The position numbers and the translations under genes are program-made. Below are positions 7,973 to 16,713 of a DNA stretch of 39,331 nt, one piece after another (position 1 is the first letter of the stretch; every line of letters begins with the position of its first letter). The notes beneath the pieces were generated by a model that did no database searches, was not told the DNA's origin, and saw nothing but the letters and a program-made list of their open reading frames with translations. Source of the stretch: an uncultured Treponema sp. GTDB lineage: Bacteria > Spirochaetota > Spirochaetia > Treponematales > Treponemataceae. The stretch is taken from the NCBI GenBank assembly GCA_938045195.1, contig CALINC010000049.1:1-39331 (forward strand), given 5' to 3'.

Positions 7973-10900
7973 ATGTCCGGTGATTTAGATATAATAATTG
8001 AACAAGCAAATTCTGCAATCTTGTTGCGGGACTATGAGTTTGCAGAAAAAATTTTAATTTCACAATTAAAAAAAACGGATGCGGCGAATATTGATGAAGT
8101 GATTACAATAAAATCTCTTTTAGGAAAACTCTACGTTCGTTCGGATAGCTTGGAAAAAGGACTTGCCGTTTATAGAGAATTAAATAAAATTAAACCGAAT
8201 GATATTGAAGTATTGAATAACATGGGCATAATTTTCAGACGTTTGAATTTGTTTGAAGATTCAATTATGATATTACAAGATGCAAAAAAGGCAGACGATA
8301 AAAATGAAACAACTTTATATAATTTAGGAAGTACGTACAAACAAAAAGGTGATTATAAAAGAGCTGCCGAATGTTTTAATGAAGTTTTGGAAATCAAACC
8401 GGATGATGCCCTTGCATATAACCATTTGGGAACCGTTTATTCATTGTGCAAAGATTATAATAAAGCCATTGACTCGTATAAAATGGGATTAAGAATAGAT
8501 CCCAATCACCCGTTTTTAAACTATAATTTAGCCGACATATATAAATTACAAAAACGGTATGATGAAGCAATATTCTCATATAATGCAGCACTGAAAATAA
8601 AACCGAACTGGTGCGAACCTTTAATCGGAATTGCAGACTGCTATGTAAAAACAGGCGAATTTCAAAAAGCAATTTCCGCATATAAAACGATAATCGGAAT
8701 ACGCGGTGCAAATGAAGTTGATTATTCTGCCGTTGCACAATTATACGAGGCGCAAAAAAATGAAGTTCAAGCGGAGCATTATTATCAAAAAGCAGTAAAA
8801 ATAAATAAAAATTTTTTGACGGCTGTTTTAGGTTATTCAAAACTACTAAAAGCACAAAACAGATATTATGATGCTTTTACTGTTTTAATAAATGCAAAAG
8901 AAAAAAATGCCGGCAATAAAGAATTTTTATTAAATACAGCTGATATTTCTCTTATGCTTGAAGATTATACAAAAGCAAAAGAAATCATAAACGATTTAAA
9001 TGCAAAGTGGAAAGGCGACTTTGGTGTTTTAAAAATAGAAGGTAAACTTTTTTCAATGTTGGGCGAAAACAAAAAAGCCGAATATATCTTTGAAAAACTT
9101 TTACAAATTTCACCTAACGAAATAAATTTGAGATTGGAACTGGGCGACTTATATTTTCATAATGAAAAATTTAAAGAAGCTGCTGAACAGCTTATAAAAT
9201 ATTTAAACGAAAAACCGCAAGATGTTTTTGCCCGTTTAAAACTTGGTAATGCTTATGCCGAAATGGGGCAATATGATAAAGCCAAGAGCGAATATAAAAA
9301 AATAATTAAAAACGATTCTAAAAATACCGAGGCACTTGCTGCGCTTTTAGAATTGAATAAGACGCTAGGTAATACTGCAAAAGCCGTTCAAGTTGCGAAC
9401 GATATGATTCAAATACAAAGCAATGATGAAAATGCCGGAATAAAAGAACTTTCCGATTCTTTGCAAATGTATGAAGAAGCTGTAAGTTCTTACAGTGATA
9501 ATTCTATTTTAAGTAAAAATCTGGACTTATTAAGAACACCGGCTGGTGAACTTGATTTGTCGCCGCAGGAAAATTCCGACAATTATGAATCGGATGATGA
9601 ACTTACGCTTAATGAAACTGATGAAGATTTTTCGGATTTGGAAATGCCCTTTGATGATTTAATGGAGCTTGCCGAAGAAGAAACCTTTAATAAAAGCGAT
9701 GAAGATGAATTCAAAGACGTTACGGCATTTGATACGCCTATAGACGATTTTCCGGAAAATGACGGCTTTGATAATACTGAAAATATTGGTGCGGGATTCC
9801 CTTTGTCTAGTCCTGCCCGGCACAAGCAGGATGCAATGCAGCAAGAAGAATTTCAATTGCCTGATGTATCTTCGGCAATGCAATTACCGGCAGCAGATAG
9901 TGCTGACCAATTTGGAAACGGCGTTGCAAGGTCTCCCCAAAAAGAACCTGTCCGGTTTGAAGGGATAAAAGAAGATTTTGCTCCGCCCGCTTCTCCTGCA
10001 ATACGGAAAAGCAAAGAAGAGCAACAAATTAAGCCGGATGATTTTTTTGATTTGGCAGAAAAAACTTCGGTAAAAGAAAAAACTTCTGATGAAAAAAATC
10101 TGCAAGCTCCCTTAAAAAGGAATGAGGAAGTGAGACCGCAGTATGTAAATTCAGATTCAGATGCAAATGCAAATAATAGAGCAGATTCGCAGTATGCAAA
10201 TACAGATATGGATACAGATGCAGATGCAGATGCAGATGCAAACAGTAGAGCGGATTCGCAATATGCTGAAACTGATTTTGAAGATATAACCGGCAATTTT
10301 TTTTCTGACTCCGAGTCTATATCTCCGCAAGTACAAAATGAAACTTCCGAAGAACTTAAACAAACATTATCATCTCTTACAAAAACTACAGGAGCTTTGA
10401 CCGATATGGCAGATAAGCTGGCAGAAAAATTAAAACAGCTTGAACCGCTTGACCCCGATAAATCATTTGAATTTGCGGAAATTTCGCCCGATATAGATCC
10501 TCCCGAAGAAATCCGTATTCCTAATGGCGGGAATTTTTTGGATACTCCTTTTCAACTTGATGATGAAGATTATGAACATCTTTTTAAAGATATTCCCGAA
10601 GTCCTGCCCCAAAGTACTTATATAAATTCCATTCCGCATAAATTAAAAAGATCCCCTGCTTTTGAGGAAGAATTGGAAGCAATCGAAAGCAATGAAATAA
10701 TAAAGTTATTTTCGTATTTACGGGATTTGCTGAAAAGTCTTCCCGAGGAAAACTTCAAACAATTTTTTATAAGCAACGAACGTATTCAAATGGAATATAT
10801 CATTGATAAACTTTCAGGCGAAATAGGTTTAAAAAATAGAATTATTTTAATGAGCTTAAAAAACAGTTTGTCAAAAACTATTGAACCTGAAACTGCTGAA

Positions 10901-11020
10901 GATACGAGATTAAAAGCGACACTGGGATATTTACGAATTGTAGCTTCGGAATTACCGGATAAAGGTTTTGCAGAAGTATGTTGTAATAAATTAAACGAAT
11001 TGATAAAACAACTGCAATAA
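7973..11020 (+). CDS. Large tetratricopeptide-repeat protein with acidic disordered middle
   Basis: 1015 aa. Residues about 15-480 are a run of TPR units, with clear cores such as ATLYNLGSTYKQKGDYKRAAECFNEVLEIKPDD and PFLNYNLADIYKLQKRYDEAIFSYNAALKIKP (shown by parts: LGSTYKQKGDYKRAAECF, LADIYKLQKRYDEAIFSY). Residues about 520-850 are acidic, Asp/Glu/Ser-rich and low in complexity, including an alternating Asp-Ala tract near 745-757. The last 150 residues look folded again and predominantly helical. No signal peptide, so probably a cytoplasmic scaffold; partners unknown. GGGAG precedes the ATG. It follows the LamG-like gene by 12 bp. Confidence 0.85.
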   Translation: MSGDLDIIIEQANSAILLRDYEFAEKILISQLKKTDAANIDEVITIKSLLGKLYVRSDSLEKGLAVYRELNKIKPNDIEVLNNMGIIFRRLNLFEDSIMILQDAKKADDKNETTLYNLGSTYKQKGDYKRAAECFNEVLEIKPDDALAYNHLGTVYSLCKDYNKAIDSYKMGLRIDPNHPFLNYNLADIYKLQKRYDEAIFSYNAALKIKPNWCEPLIGIADCYVKTGEFQKAISAYKTIIGIRGANEVDYSAVAQLYEAQKNEVQAEHYYQKAVKINKNFLTAVLGYSKLLKAQNRYYDAFTVLINAKEKNAGNKEFLLNTADISLMLEDYTKAKEIINDLNAKWKGDFGVLKIEGKLFSMLGENKKAEYIFEKLLQISPNEINLRLELGDLYFHNEKFKEAAEQLIKYLNEKPQDVFARLKLGNAYAEMGQYDKAKSEYKKIIKNDSKNTEALAALLELNKTLGNTAKAVQVANDMIQIQSNDENAGIKELSDSLQMYEEAVSSYSDNSILSKNLDLLRTPAGELDLSPQENSDNYESDDELTLNETDEDFSDLEMPFDDLMELAEEETFNKSDEDEFKDVTAFDTPIDDFPENDGFDNTENIGAGFPLSSPARHKQDAMQQEEFQLPDVSSAMQLPAADSADQFGNGVARSPQKEPVRFEGIKEDFAPPASPAIRKSKEEQQIKPDDFFDLAEKTSVKEKTSDEKNLQAPLKRNEEVRPQYVNSDSDANANNRADSQYANTDMDTDADADADANSRADSQYAETDFEDITGNFFSDSESISPQVQNETSEELKQTLSSLTKTTGALTDMADKLAEKLKQLEPLDPDKSFEFAEISPDIDPPEEIRIPNGGNFLDTPFQLDDEDYEHLFKDIPEVLPQSTYINSIPHKLKRSPAFEEELEAIESNEIIKLFSYLRDLLKSLPEENFKQFFISNERIQMEYIIDKLSGEIGLKNRIILMSLKNSLSKTIEPETAEDTRLKATLGYLRIVASELPDKGFAEVCCNKLNELIKQLQ
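10217..10240 (+). repeat. In-frame hexanucleotide tandem repeat (GATGCA x4)
   Basis: Four perfect GATGCA units encode alternating Asp-Ala inside the TPR protein. Flanking partial units (10159-10172, 10205-10216) and the repeated ADSQYA.T peptide suggest a larger duplicated block around it. Six-base units keep the frame, so copy changes would alter protein length rather than switch it off. Confidence 0.75.
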
Positions 11021-11087
11021 TATTCATCCGTTATAGACTGGACAAAATCTTTGATATATATTATCTTACAAAAAGGAGTTATATACT

Positions 11088-11738
11088 ATGGAACTAAATA
11101 AATATATTGATCACACGTTATTAAAACCCTTTGCTGTGGAAAGCGATATTGTTAAAATTTGCGATGAGGCAAAGCAATATAAATTTGCATCGGTTTGTGT
11201 TAATCCGTGCAATGTAAAATTGGTATCAAAAGAATTAAAAGGCTCGGATGTAAAAGTATGCAGCGTAATTGCTTTCCCCTTTGGTACATCGGCAACTGAA
11301 ATTAAAGCTGCAGAAGCTGAAAAAGCTATTGCAGACGGTGCACAAGAAATCGACATGGTTATAAATGTCGGCAAACTTTTACAGGGTGATTTACAATTTA
11401 CCGAAAATGAGATTACGCAAATTACAAAGATATGTCACGCAAAAAATGTTTTATTAAAAGTAATTGTTGAAACTTGTTATCTTGAAGAAAAACATATCGC
11501 GGATATTTGTGCAATAATCGAAAAAGCCGGTGCTGATTTTATAAAAACTTCTACGGGTTACGGTACACGCGGTGCTTCCGTTGAAGATATAAAACTGTTT
11601 AAAAAATATTTAAAGAAAGATACAAAAATAAAAGCCTCTGGAGGTATTCGCACGCGGGAAGATGCAGATACATATATCGGTTTAGGTTGTTCCAGAATCG
11701 GTGCAAGCAGCGGTATTGCTATTGTGAATGCCAAGTAA
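11088..11738 (+). CDS. deoC: Deoxyribose-phosphate aldolase
   Basis: Class I aldolase splitting 2-deoxyribose 5-phosphate into acetaldehyde and glyceraldehyde 3-phosphate, in deoxynucleoside salvage. The 216-aa length fits the short DeoC subgroup. The N-terminal KYIDHTLLKP is the family signature. The Schiff-base lysine is K153 in GADFIKTSTGYGTRGA, with supporting D89 (EIDMVINVG) and K182 (KIKASGGIRT). A strong AAAAGGAG site lies just upstream. A possible promoter TGGACA-16-TTATCT spans 11039-11066. The hydrolase gene on the other strand ends 7 bp after this stop, with no terminator hairpin between. Confidence 0.95.
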   Translation: MELNKYIDHTLLKPFAVESDIVKICDEAKQYKFASVCVNPCNVKLVSKELKGSDVKVCSVIAFPFGTSATEIKAAEAEKAIADGAQEIDMVINVGKLLQGDLQFTENEITQITKICHAKNVLLKVIVETCYLEEKHIADICAIIEKAGADFIKTSTGYGTRGASVEDIKLFKKYLKKDTKIKASGGIRTREDADTYIGLGCSRIGASSGIAIVNAK

Positions 11739-11745
11739 GCGTAAC

Positions 11746-12636
11746 TTACCATGCCTTTATCCATTCTAATGTACGGTTAAAGGCATCAATTCTAGTTCTA
11801 TTACAATGCTTAAATTGCGTTCTCTCTATTTTAAAATATTTAAGCCGTTTTCTTAAGTCTATTCCTGCAAGATTAAACGGGAGCAAATAGCGGCTGCAAA
11901 AATGATATGCTATGTGTTCTTTTTTGAATCTAAAATGATTTTCTCCCAGCCTATTTATAATTTGCTCGGCAGAAAATTTTGCAGGCCAGATGGTATCTTC
12001 ATCGGAACTTATCACTAAAACGGAACCCTTTATGTTCTCAACGGGAATAATAGAATCGGGATTTGCGGAAGCTATGGCATTGCGGTAAACCCATGCAGTG
12101 GATATTTTTTTTGCAAACAACATTTGTATCCCCAGTTTAAATTTATTTATTTTAGGCATAGATAAAAACGGCAAGGGTGTTCCTGCATGAGAAAACCCCG
12201 AACAGGTAAGCAGTTTTTTCCGTATTAGTTTAGACGGTTTTGCCTTTCCGCAAATAATATGGTGTAAGGGCGATAATGCGATAACGCATGTAATGTCTTG
12301 TACAAAGGAAGCCGCCGTCAGTGCATAAACAGCACCCTCAGCAAATCCCCATATTCCTATTTTTGTAAAACCCAGCCGTTTCATCTTTGAAGCTGCTTTT
12401 TCTACATATTCTATAGGAACCGCTGCTAAATTTTCCGGTGCGCCTGCTACATTAAAATAGCCTAAAGCTAATGAATTTATTCCATTTTTTGAAAACAATT
12501 CTGCCATAACCTTTGCAGAAGTATAACCGCCTTCAGCACTGTCGGCAAATATTACGGCTTTATTTTTATTAAAAGCTCTTTCGGCAACAAAAAGCGTCCC
12601 GCAAAAGCCGTCCGGTTCTATAGTAAATTCGGTCAT
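11746..12636 (-). CDS. Alpha/beta-hydrolase of the BAAT/acyl-CoA thioester hydrolase C-terminal family, nucleophile replaced
   Basis: 296 aa. The fold is visible: beta strand KAVIFADSAEGG with oxyanion region, a nucleophile-elbow strand KIGIWGFAEGAVYAL, strand GSVLVISSDEDTIWPAKFSA carrying the acid Asp and the family-typical WP, and a late His region (ENHFRFKKEHIAYHF). In this family the elbow is G-x-S/C-x-G; here it reads G-F-A99-E-G, so the nucleophile is alanine. The codon is GCT and the surrounding frame is intact, so it is not a frameshift artefact. It is therefore either a pseudoenzyme or uses another residue. AGGATAATAC precedes the ATG. It is a single gene convergent with deoC. Confidence 0.75.
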   Translation of the reverse strand: MTEFTIEPDGFCGTLFVAERAFNKNKAVIFADSAEGGYTSAKVMAELFSKNGINSLALGYFNVAGAPENLAAVPIEYVEKAASKMKRLGFTKIGIWGFAEGAVYALTAASFVQDITCVIALSPLHHIICGKAKPSKLIRKKLLTCSGFSHAGTPLPFLSMPKINKFKLGIQMLFAKKISTAWVYRNAIASANPDSIIPVENIKGSVLVISSDEDTIWPAKFSAEQIINRLGENHFRFKKEHIAYHFCSRYLLPFNLAGIDLRKRLKYFKIERTQFKHCNRTRIDAFNRTLEWIKAW

Positions 12637-12681
12637 GTATTATCCTATTAATAATGGGGCTGCTTATAAAAAACGTTTGCT

Positions 12682-12868
12682 GTTTCTTATGTTATTACGA
12701 AACGGCGGAAATAGTACCGATTAAAAGCTCCGGCGAGTTTGCAAAACAACCGCCGCATATTGTATGCACTTTTTGCTTAAAATTGTGCTGCGGGTGCAGC
12801 TTTGCTTGCAAAAGTGCGGAAAATAAGCAATGCTCAATTGTTGAAAAAATTTTGCGCTTGCTTATTTT
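12682..12868 (+). repeat. Composite hairpin element, copy A4 (partly degenerate)
   Basis: It starts with GTTTC/GAAAC (12682-12703) followed by GGCGGAAAT, as in copy A2 near 1711-1741. Then comes CGGCGAGTTTGC with a short GTTT-GCA-AAAC hairpin in the H1 place, and the linker CATATTGTATGC. H2 has GCACTTTTTGC/GCAAAAGTGC arms (12766-12776 / 12808-12817) with an inner GCTGC/GCAGC stem. The last hairpin is AAAATAAGCA/TGCTTATTTT (12820-12829 / 12859-12868). It fills most of the gap between the hydrolase and pcnB. Confidence 0.65.
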
Positions 12869-12983
12869 ATCGGAATATTTTTAGTATAATACCCATTGCT
12901 CAAAATTATAATCGGAATGTATAAGAAAATCAATAAGTTAATGTTACATTTTCAAATTGCATTCTAAAATGGAATTAAAAAAG

Positions 12984-12991
12984 TGTATAAT
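12984..12991 (+). promoter_or_regulatory. Probable -10 element for the pcnB operon
   Basis: Perfect TATAAT at 12986-12991, directly preceded by TG, 67 bp before the pcnB ATG. No good -35 lies at 16-18 bp (TCTAAA at 12963-12968); TTGCAT at 12957-12962 is too far. A second TATAAT lies at 12885-12890 just after repeat A4. Confidence 0.4.
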
Positions 12992-13057
12992 GTATTACAA
13001 TAAAAACTGCCGTACTCATTGACGTAAAGGGGATTTAATTGCATAATAGAGATTAAA

Positions 13058-14182
13058 ATGTTAGTTCGATATGGTCAAAATACAGACGGAAAGCAGATCA
13101 AGCAGGCTTGTGTTTATACGCGGGAAGAACATTCCATAAACCGCACAAATGTGGATGTTGAAGCCGTCAAAATTATTCAACGTTTAAATTCTCAAGGTTT
13201 TGAAGCCTATATCGTCGGCGGAGCAGTGCGTGATATGCTTATAGGTAAAACGCCGAAAGATTTTGATATTGCAACCTCTGCGGAACCCTCCAAAATTAGG
13301 AGAATTTTCAAAAATTCACGGATTATAGGCAAAAGATTCCGTCTTGTACATGTTTTTTTCGGCGAGAAAATTTATGAGGTAAGTACATTCCGCTCTACGG
13401 AAGATGGAACGATCGGTAATAAATTCGGGACAATCTATGAAGATGTTCACAGGCGCGATTTTACATTAAATGCACTGTATTATGATCCGATTCACGAATT
13501 GGTAATAGACTATGTCGGAGGCGTAAAAGATATACGGGCAAGAAAAATTAAGCCCATTATTCCGCTTCATGTTATTTTTGCCGAAGACCCTGTGAGGATT
13601 TTACGTGCCGTAAAATATTCTGCAATTACCGCTTCAAAAATCCCGTTTTTCGTTCAATTGCAAATAAGAAAAAATTCTCATCTTTTGGAGTTCGTCTCTC
13701 CGTCAAGAATGACTGAAGAAATAAATAAGATTATTTTTTCGGGGCATGCAGCCGAGATAATTAAAATCCTTCTTTATTATCATATTTATGTGTATATGCA
13801 GCCTGGAGCCTGTGCATTTATAGATTCTATGCCGCAATTTAAGGATGCCTATCTGAACAGTTTGCAAAAATTGGATAAAACCCTTATGAAACAACATAAC
13901 TTTAAACAAGGAAATTGTCTTAAAGCCCTCTTATTTGATTATATCAAACTGATTGCAGACCCCAACGGTATTCCGCAAGAAGTGTATATGCAAGTTTATC
14001 CCGAATGCAGGCATTTTATCTTGCCGATGAATCCGCAAAGAAGAGAATTCGAATTTGCCGTTAAAAGCTGTTTAAATGACCTTGGAATTAAAATTCCCAT
14101 AGACAGAATGCCGCAACGTTCTTTCCCGCAAATATCGGCAAAACCAAAAACCGCCGGACGGAAAAAGAAGGCGAGGCTATGA
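13058..14182 (+). CDS. pcnB: Poly(A) polymerase I family nucleotidyltransferase
   Basis: Class II nucleotidyltransferase that adds 3' poly(A) tails (RNA decay); close relatives add CCA to tRNA. Residues about 45-180 hold the catalytic core: YIVGGAVRDMLIGKTPKDFDIAT with the DxD metal site, FRSTEDG, and GTIYEDVHRRDFTLNALYYDP. This is followed by the VGGVKDI and EDPVRILRAVK helices. The basic tail (RMPQRSFPQISAKPKTAGRKKKARL region) is typical of PcnB rather than CCA enzymes. The window's tRNA lacks encoded CCA, so the cell needs a CCA-adding enzyme; a role for this protein there cannot be excluded. The ribosome binding site is weak. The stop overlaps the next start by 4 bp. Confidence 0.88.
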   Translation: MLVRYGQNTDGKQIKQACVYTREEHSINRTNVDVEAVKIIQRLNSQGFEAYIVGGAVRDMLIGKTPKDFDIATSAEPSKIRRIFKNSRIIGKRFRLVHVFFGEKIYEVSTFRSTEDGTIGNKFGTIYEDVHRRDFTLNALYYDPIHELVIDYVGGVKDIRARKIKPIIPLHVIFAEDPVRILRAVKYSAITASKIPFFVQLQIRKNSHLLEFVSPSRMTEEINKIIFSGHAAEIIKILLYYHIYVYMQPGACAFIDSMPQFKDAYLNSLQKLDKTLMKQHNFKQGNCLKALLFDYIKLIADPNGIPQEVYMQVYPECRHFILPMNPQRREFEFAVKSCLNDLGIKIPIDRMPQRSFPQISAKPKTAGRKKKARL

Positions 14183-14418
14183 CCTTATATGAATACTATA
14201 TTGTTTTTCCTGATGGAGAACAACAGGAAATCAGCAGCCCTATTCCGGCTGGTGTTCTTGTCGATGTAAATGGAAATATGCTGCCTGCGAGACTTCCTAC
14301 GCATAAAATGATTGCGTATGAAGTTGCCGGAAAGAGAACACTCGAAGAGCGGGGGCTTGTGCGTGTTATGTATGTATTGGAACAGCTTTCGGCAGACGAA
14401 TTATTAGATTACGTCTAA
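14179..14418 (+). CDS. Small conserved-looking hypothetical protein coupled to pcnB
   Basis: 79 aa, not recognised. The ATG overlaps the pcnB stop (ATGA), a hallmark of translational coupling, and the following gene starts 1 bp after its stop. The sequence begins TLYEYYIVFPDGEQQEIS and has a compact alpha/beta look with no membrane segment, signal peptide or cysteine. The tight packing between pcnB and the nuclease-like gene suggests a shared RNA- or DNA-related process. Confidence 0.7.
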   Translation: MTLYEYYIVFPDGEQQEISSPIPAGVLVDVNGNMLPARLPTHKMIAYEVAGKRTLEERGLVRVMYVLEQLSADELLDYV

Positions 14419-14419
14419 A

Positions 14420-15109
14420 ATGATAAATACCTATAATGAAACCGATTTACACAAAACATTAAAAGCACTCTTTTGCCCCAAAGACGCAAAAACCGAGCAG
14501 CCTCTATTAGGAAGCATTTGCGACATTTTATGTGTTGACGGTACGGTAATAGAGATTCAAACCGGTCATTTAACTGCATTAAGGCTTAAACTCGAAAAAT
14601 TCTTACCAACTCATAAGGTCGAAATTGTCTATCCTATTGCAACGGAATCTATAATTTCGGTTTTAAATAAAGACGGAACGGAACAATACCGTAGAAAAAG
14701 TCCCAAAAAAGGGGTGTTTTTTCAAATTTTTAGAGAACTGGCAGGGATTTATCATTTATTTGAAACAAAAAGACTGAAATTAAAAGTAGTTTATATCACC
14801 GCAGAAATAATAAAAAGTGAAATGCTTCATAATTCAAAAATCATACGGCGAAGACGGCATAAAGGACCAGGCATAATAAACAAAAAACTGGTACGTTTAG
14901 TGCAATGTGAAGAATATGCTAGTCTTGCTTCAATTTGTAAGCCTGTTTTAGATAGACTTCCCTGCATTTTCACCAATAAAGACCTTAAAAACCTTGGTGC
15001 AGGAAGATACGCTTCGTACACAACATGGTTTTTAAAAAAAACGGGACACATAGTCTGCATAGGAAAAAAAGAAAGATATAATCTTTATAAGAAAATAGAA
15101 GCCCTTTAA
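14420..15109 (+). CDS. Unknown protein with possible PD-(D/E)XK-type nuclease core and C-terminal winged helix
   Basis: 229 aa. The N-terminal third reads NETDLHKTLKALF...GSICDILCVDGTVIEIQTGHL. The spacing E7, D35, E45-x-Q47 matches a variant (ExQ) of the PD-(D/E)XK metal-dependent nuclease pattern; this is inference from motif layout only. Residues about 185-225 (FTNKDLKNLGAGRYASYTTW, then LKKTGHIVCIGKKERYNLY) look like a winged helix-turn-helix that could bind nucleic acid. A basic stretch IIRRRRHKGPGIINKK sits between them. It is third in a tight operon with pcnB, so RNA or DNA processing is plausible. No specific substrate can be given. Confidence 0.7.
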   Translation: MINTYNETDLHKTLKALFCPKDAKTEQPLLGSICDILCVDGTVIEIQTGHLTALRLKLEKFLPTHKVEIVYPIATESIISVLNKDGTEQYRRKSPKKGVFFQIFRELAGIYHLFETKRLKLKVVYITAEIIKSEMLHNSKIIRRRRHKGPGIINKKLVRLVQCEEYASLASICKPVLDRLPCIFTNKDLKNLGAGRYASYTTWFLKKTGHIVCIGKKERYNLYKKIEAL

Positions 15110-15127
15110 AAGGAAAGTCTTTTAAAG
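15104..15127. terminator. Weak hairpin between convergent genes
   Basis: CTTTAAAAG (15104-15112) pairs with CTTTTAAAG (15119-15127) over 9 bp with a 6-nt loop. AAGC/GCTT can extend the stem after mismatches. It overlaps the end of the preceding gene and lacks a long T-run, so termination strength is doubtful. Confidence 0.35.
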
Positions 15128-15166
15128 AGCTTCATTAAAGGAAATTTGTACTTTTAAAAACGGCTA

Positions 15167-15919
15167 TTACCAGTTGTCGTTCATATCGTCTTCATCGCGC
15201 ATATCGACTTCGTACAAATCACTTACAACGCGCAAATCGTCAAAATAGATATAATAATGACCATAGGCATCTTCGGGGTCACATTCAACACGGAAGCCCA
15301 CGATTTTTAAGCCCATACTGGTACCATAATGGTAATCTTTTTGAATAATTCCCGTTTTTCCGGCAGAATTCTGCGGGGGAATTGCAACTGTCATCAATTT
15401 CCAGCCGGAATGATTGAGTTTACCTACATATAGTTCAAAACGTTTTCCCCAAAAGTCTTCAACAATGAGTTTTAAGGTATGAGGATAGCTTCTTCCTACA
15501 ACCCAAACACTGGCTGTTTTTGCGATACCTTCAACAGGCAAAGCCTTTGTTGCATACACTTCAAACGAATTATATCCTCGTCGGTAATAAGAAACTTTCA
15601 CACCTAAAACCTTGTTGTCGGGAATCTCCAAGCCTTCTTCCGCAGGTATCGGCTTTTTGTTTTTAGGATTTCCGTCAAATAAACGCGCCTTTATAACGCC
15701 CTCATCGGCAGATATTTTAGATGCCCATGTTCCTTCGGTCTCAAACTTATCGATAGAAACTTCTTTTATTCTTTGTTCCGCACTCTCAATTCCTATCCGC
15801 GCGGGATCGGCAGCATCAACATTGGATAAGTTAGTATCACTGTTTGATGCATTTTCTTGAGCAAAGCCGAAAAACAATACACCGGTCAAAAATAACAGTA
15901 TAGCAAAATACTTCTTCAT
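15167..15919 (-). CDS. FlaA-family flagellar filament outer layer (sheath) protein, second gene
   Basis: FlaA proteins coat the FlaB core of periplasmic flagella in spirochaetes. 250 aa with signal peptide MKKYFAILLFLTGVLFFGFA. The body has the family's repeated pattern: VLGVKVSYYRRGYNSFEVYA, KTASVWVVGRSYPHTLKLIVEDFWGKRFEL, LNHSGWKLMTVAIP and GFRVECDPEDAYGHYYIYFDDLRVVSD (each a beta strand of a jelly-roll-like fold). The very acidic C-terminus RDEDDMNDNW is notable. The start at 15919 is chosen over an upstream TTG because GGAGGG at 15928-15933 has correct spacing only for the ATG. It lies 18 bp after the upstream flaA-like gene, so they form an operon. Confidence 0.85.
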   Translation of the reverse strand: MKKYFAILLFLTGVLFFGFAQENASNSDTNLSNVDAADPARIGIESAEQRIKEVSIDKFETEGTWASKISADEGVIKARLFDGNPKNKKPIPAEEGLEIPDNKVLGVKVSYYRRGYNSFEVYATKALPVEGIAKTASVWVVGRSYPHTLKLIVEDFWGKRFELYVGKLNHSGWKLMTVAIPPQNSAGKTGIIQKDYHYGTSMGLKIVGFRVECDPEDAYGHYYIYFDDLRVVSDLYEVDMRDEDDMNDNW

Positions 15920-15937
15920 TATCAAAACCCTCCTAAA

Positions 15938-16675
15938 TTAGTTCTCGCCGGCTTTATTGCCGTTATCGCTGCTAAAATCCGATTCATATAATTCATAACC
16001 GTCAAATGAATCCATAAATACGTCGGTAAGTGCTTTAAATTGGTCAAAGAAAATCTTAAACTCATCTACTCGTTCGCTCGGACGGGTTCTAATTCTAAAC
16101 GCTACAAAGCTTAAATGGTTCTTGTTACCGAGGTACTTCGAGGATTGCGGAATATTTGAGGGTATGGTAACATGCATATTTTGCCAGCCCTTAAAATTAA
16201 CAAGTCCCATCGAAAGCGTATGTACACGGCCTTCGCAGTCCCGTACAAGAACCTCCAAATCATAGTAATAACCGGCACCCCAAACCCACATATCCAAACG
16301 GTGAATATTTCCTTTAAACGGAATTTCATAAGCCTCTTTTCCGTTTTTGCCGTCTTTTGTGGGAATAATGTCAACCCAGTTATCGCCTTTTCGATTAAAT
16401 TTAACTTCAAGTCCCAAAAATTTCGCTTTTTCCGGGTCTTCTTCCATCACGCGTACGGCGCGGGGCATTCCGTCAAAATATTTTAGCACCGGATAACCGT
16501 CCGTAACAAACTTACTGCCTACAGCCTGATAAGCCCAGTCTTGTCCTTCGGGAAGATCGAAAGTGTCAATCATATAAGTTTGATAGTTAATGGTTCCGTC
16601 CTGAGCCGTTAAAGGCATAAATACGGACAAAAATACCAAAACAACACCCGCAAAAATTAAACCGCCATGTTTCAT
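15938..16675 (-). CDS. FlaA-family flagellar filament outer layer (sheath) protein, first gene
   Basis: 245 aa with signal peptide MKHGGLIFAGVVLVFLSVFMPLTAQ. It shares layout with its downstream partner: FLGLEVKFNRKGDNWVDIIP, IHRLDMWVWGAGYYYDLEVLVRDCEGRVHTL, LVNFKGWQNMHVTIP and SFVAFRIRTRPSERVDEFKIFFDQFKALTDVF. Tandem flaA-like genes like these are a Treponema feature; which numbered FlaA each corresponds to was not determined. Its translation is driven by AAAAGGAG. The promoter at 16714-16742 is nearly perfect sigma-70 rather than a sigma-28 flagellar type. Confidence 0.87.
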   Translation of the reverse strand: MKHGGLIFAGVVLVFLSVFMPLTAQDGTINYQTYMIDTFDLPEGQDWAYQAVGSKFVTDGYPVLKYFDGMPRAVRVMEEDPEKAKFLGLEVKFNRKGDNWVDIIPTKDGKNGKEAYEIPFKGNIHRLDMWVWGAGYYYDLEVLVRDCEGRVHTLSMGLVNFKGWQNMHVTIPSNIPQSSKYLGNKNHLSFVAFRIRTRPSERVDEFKIFFDQFKALTDVFMDSFDGYELYESDFSSDNGNKAGEN

Positions 16676-16713
16676 TTATAACTCCTTTTGTTGCGTTACA
16701 AAATTCTGCTTTC

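Noticed and set aside
9853..10296. Long antisense reading frame (147 aa) rich in Ser/Ala across the TPR gene
   Set aside because: It is the mirror of the acidic repeat tract; no ribosome binding site and biased composition.
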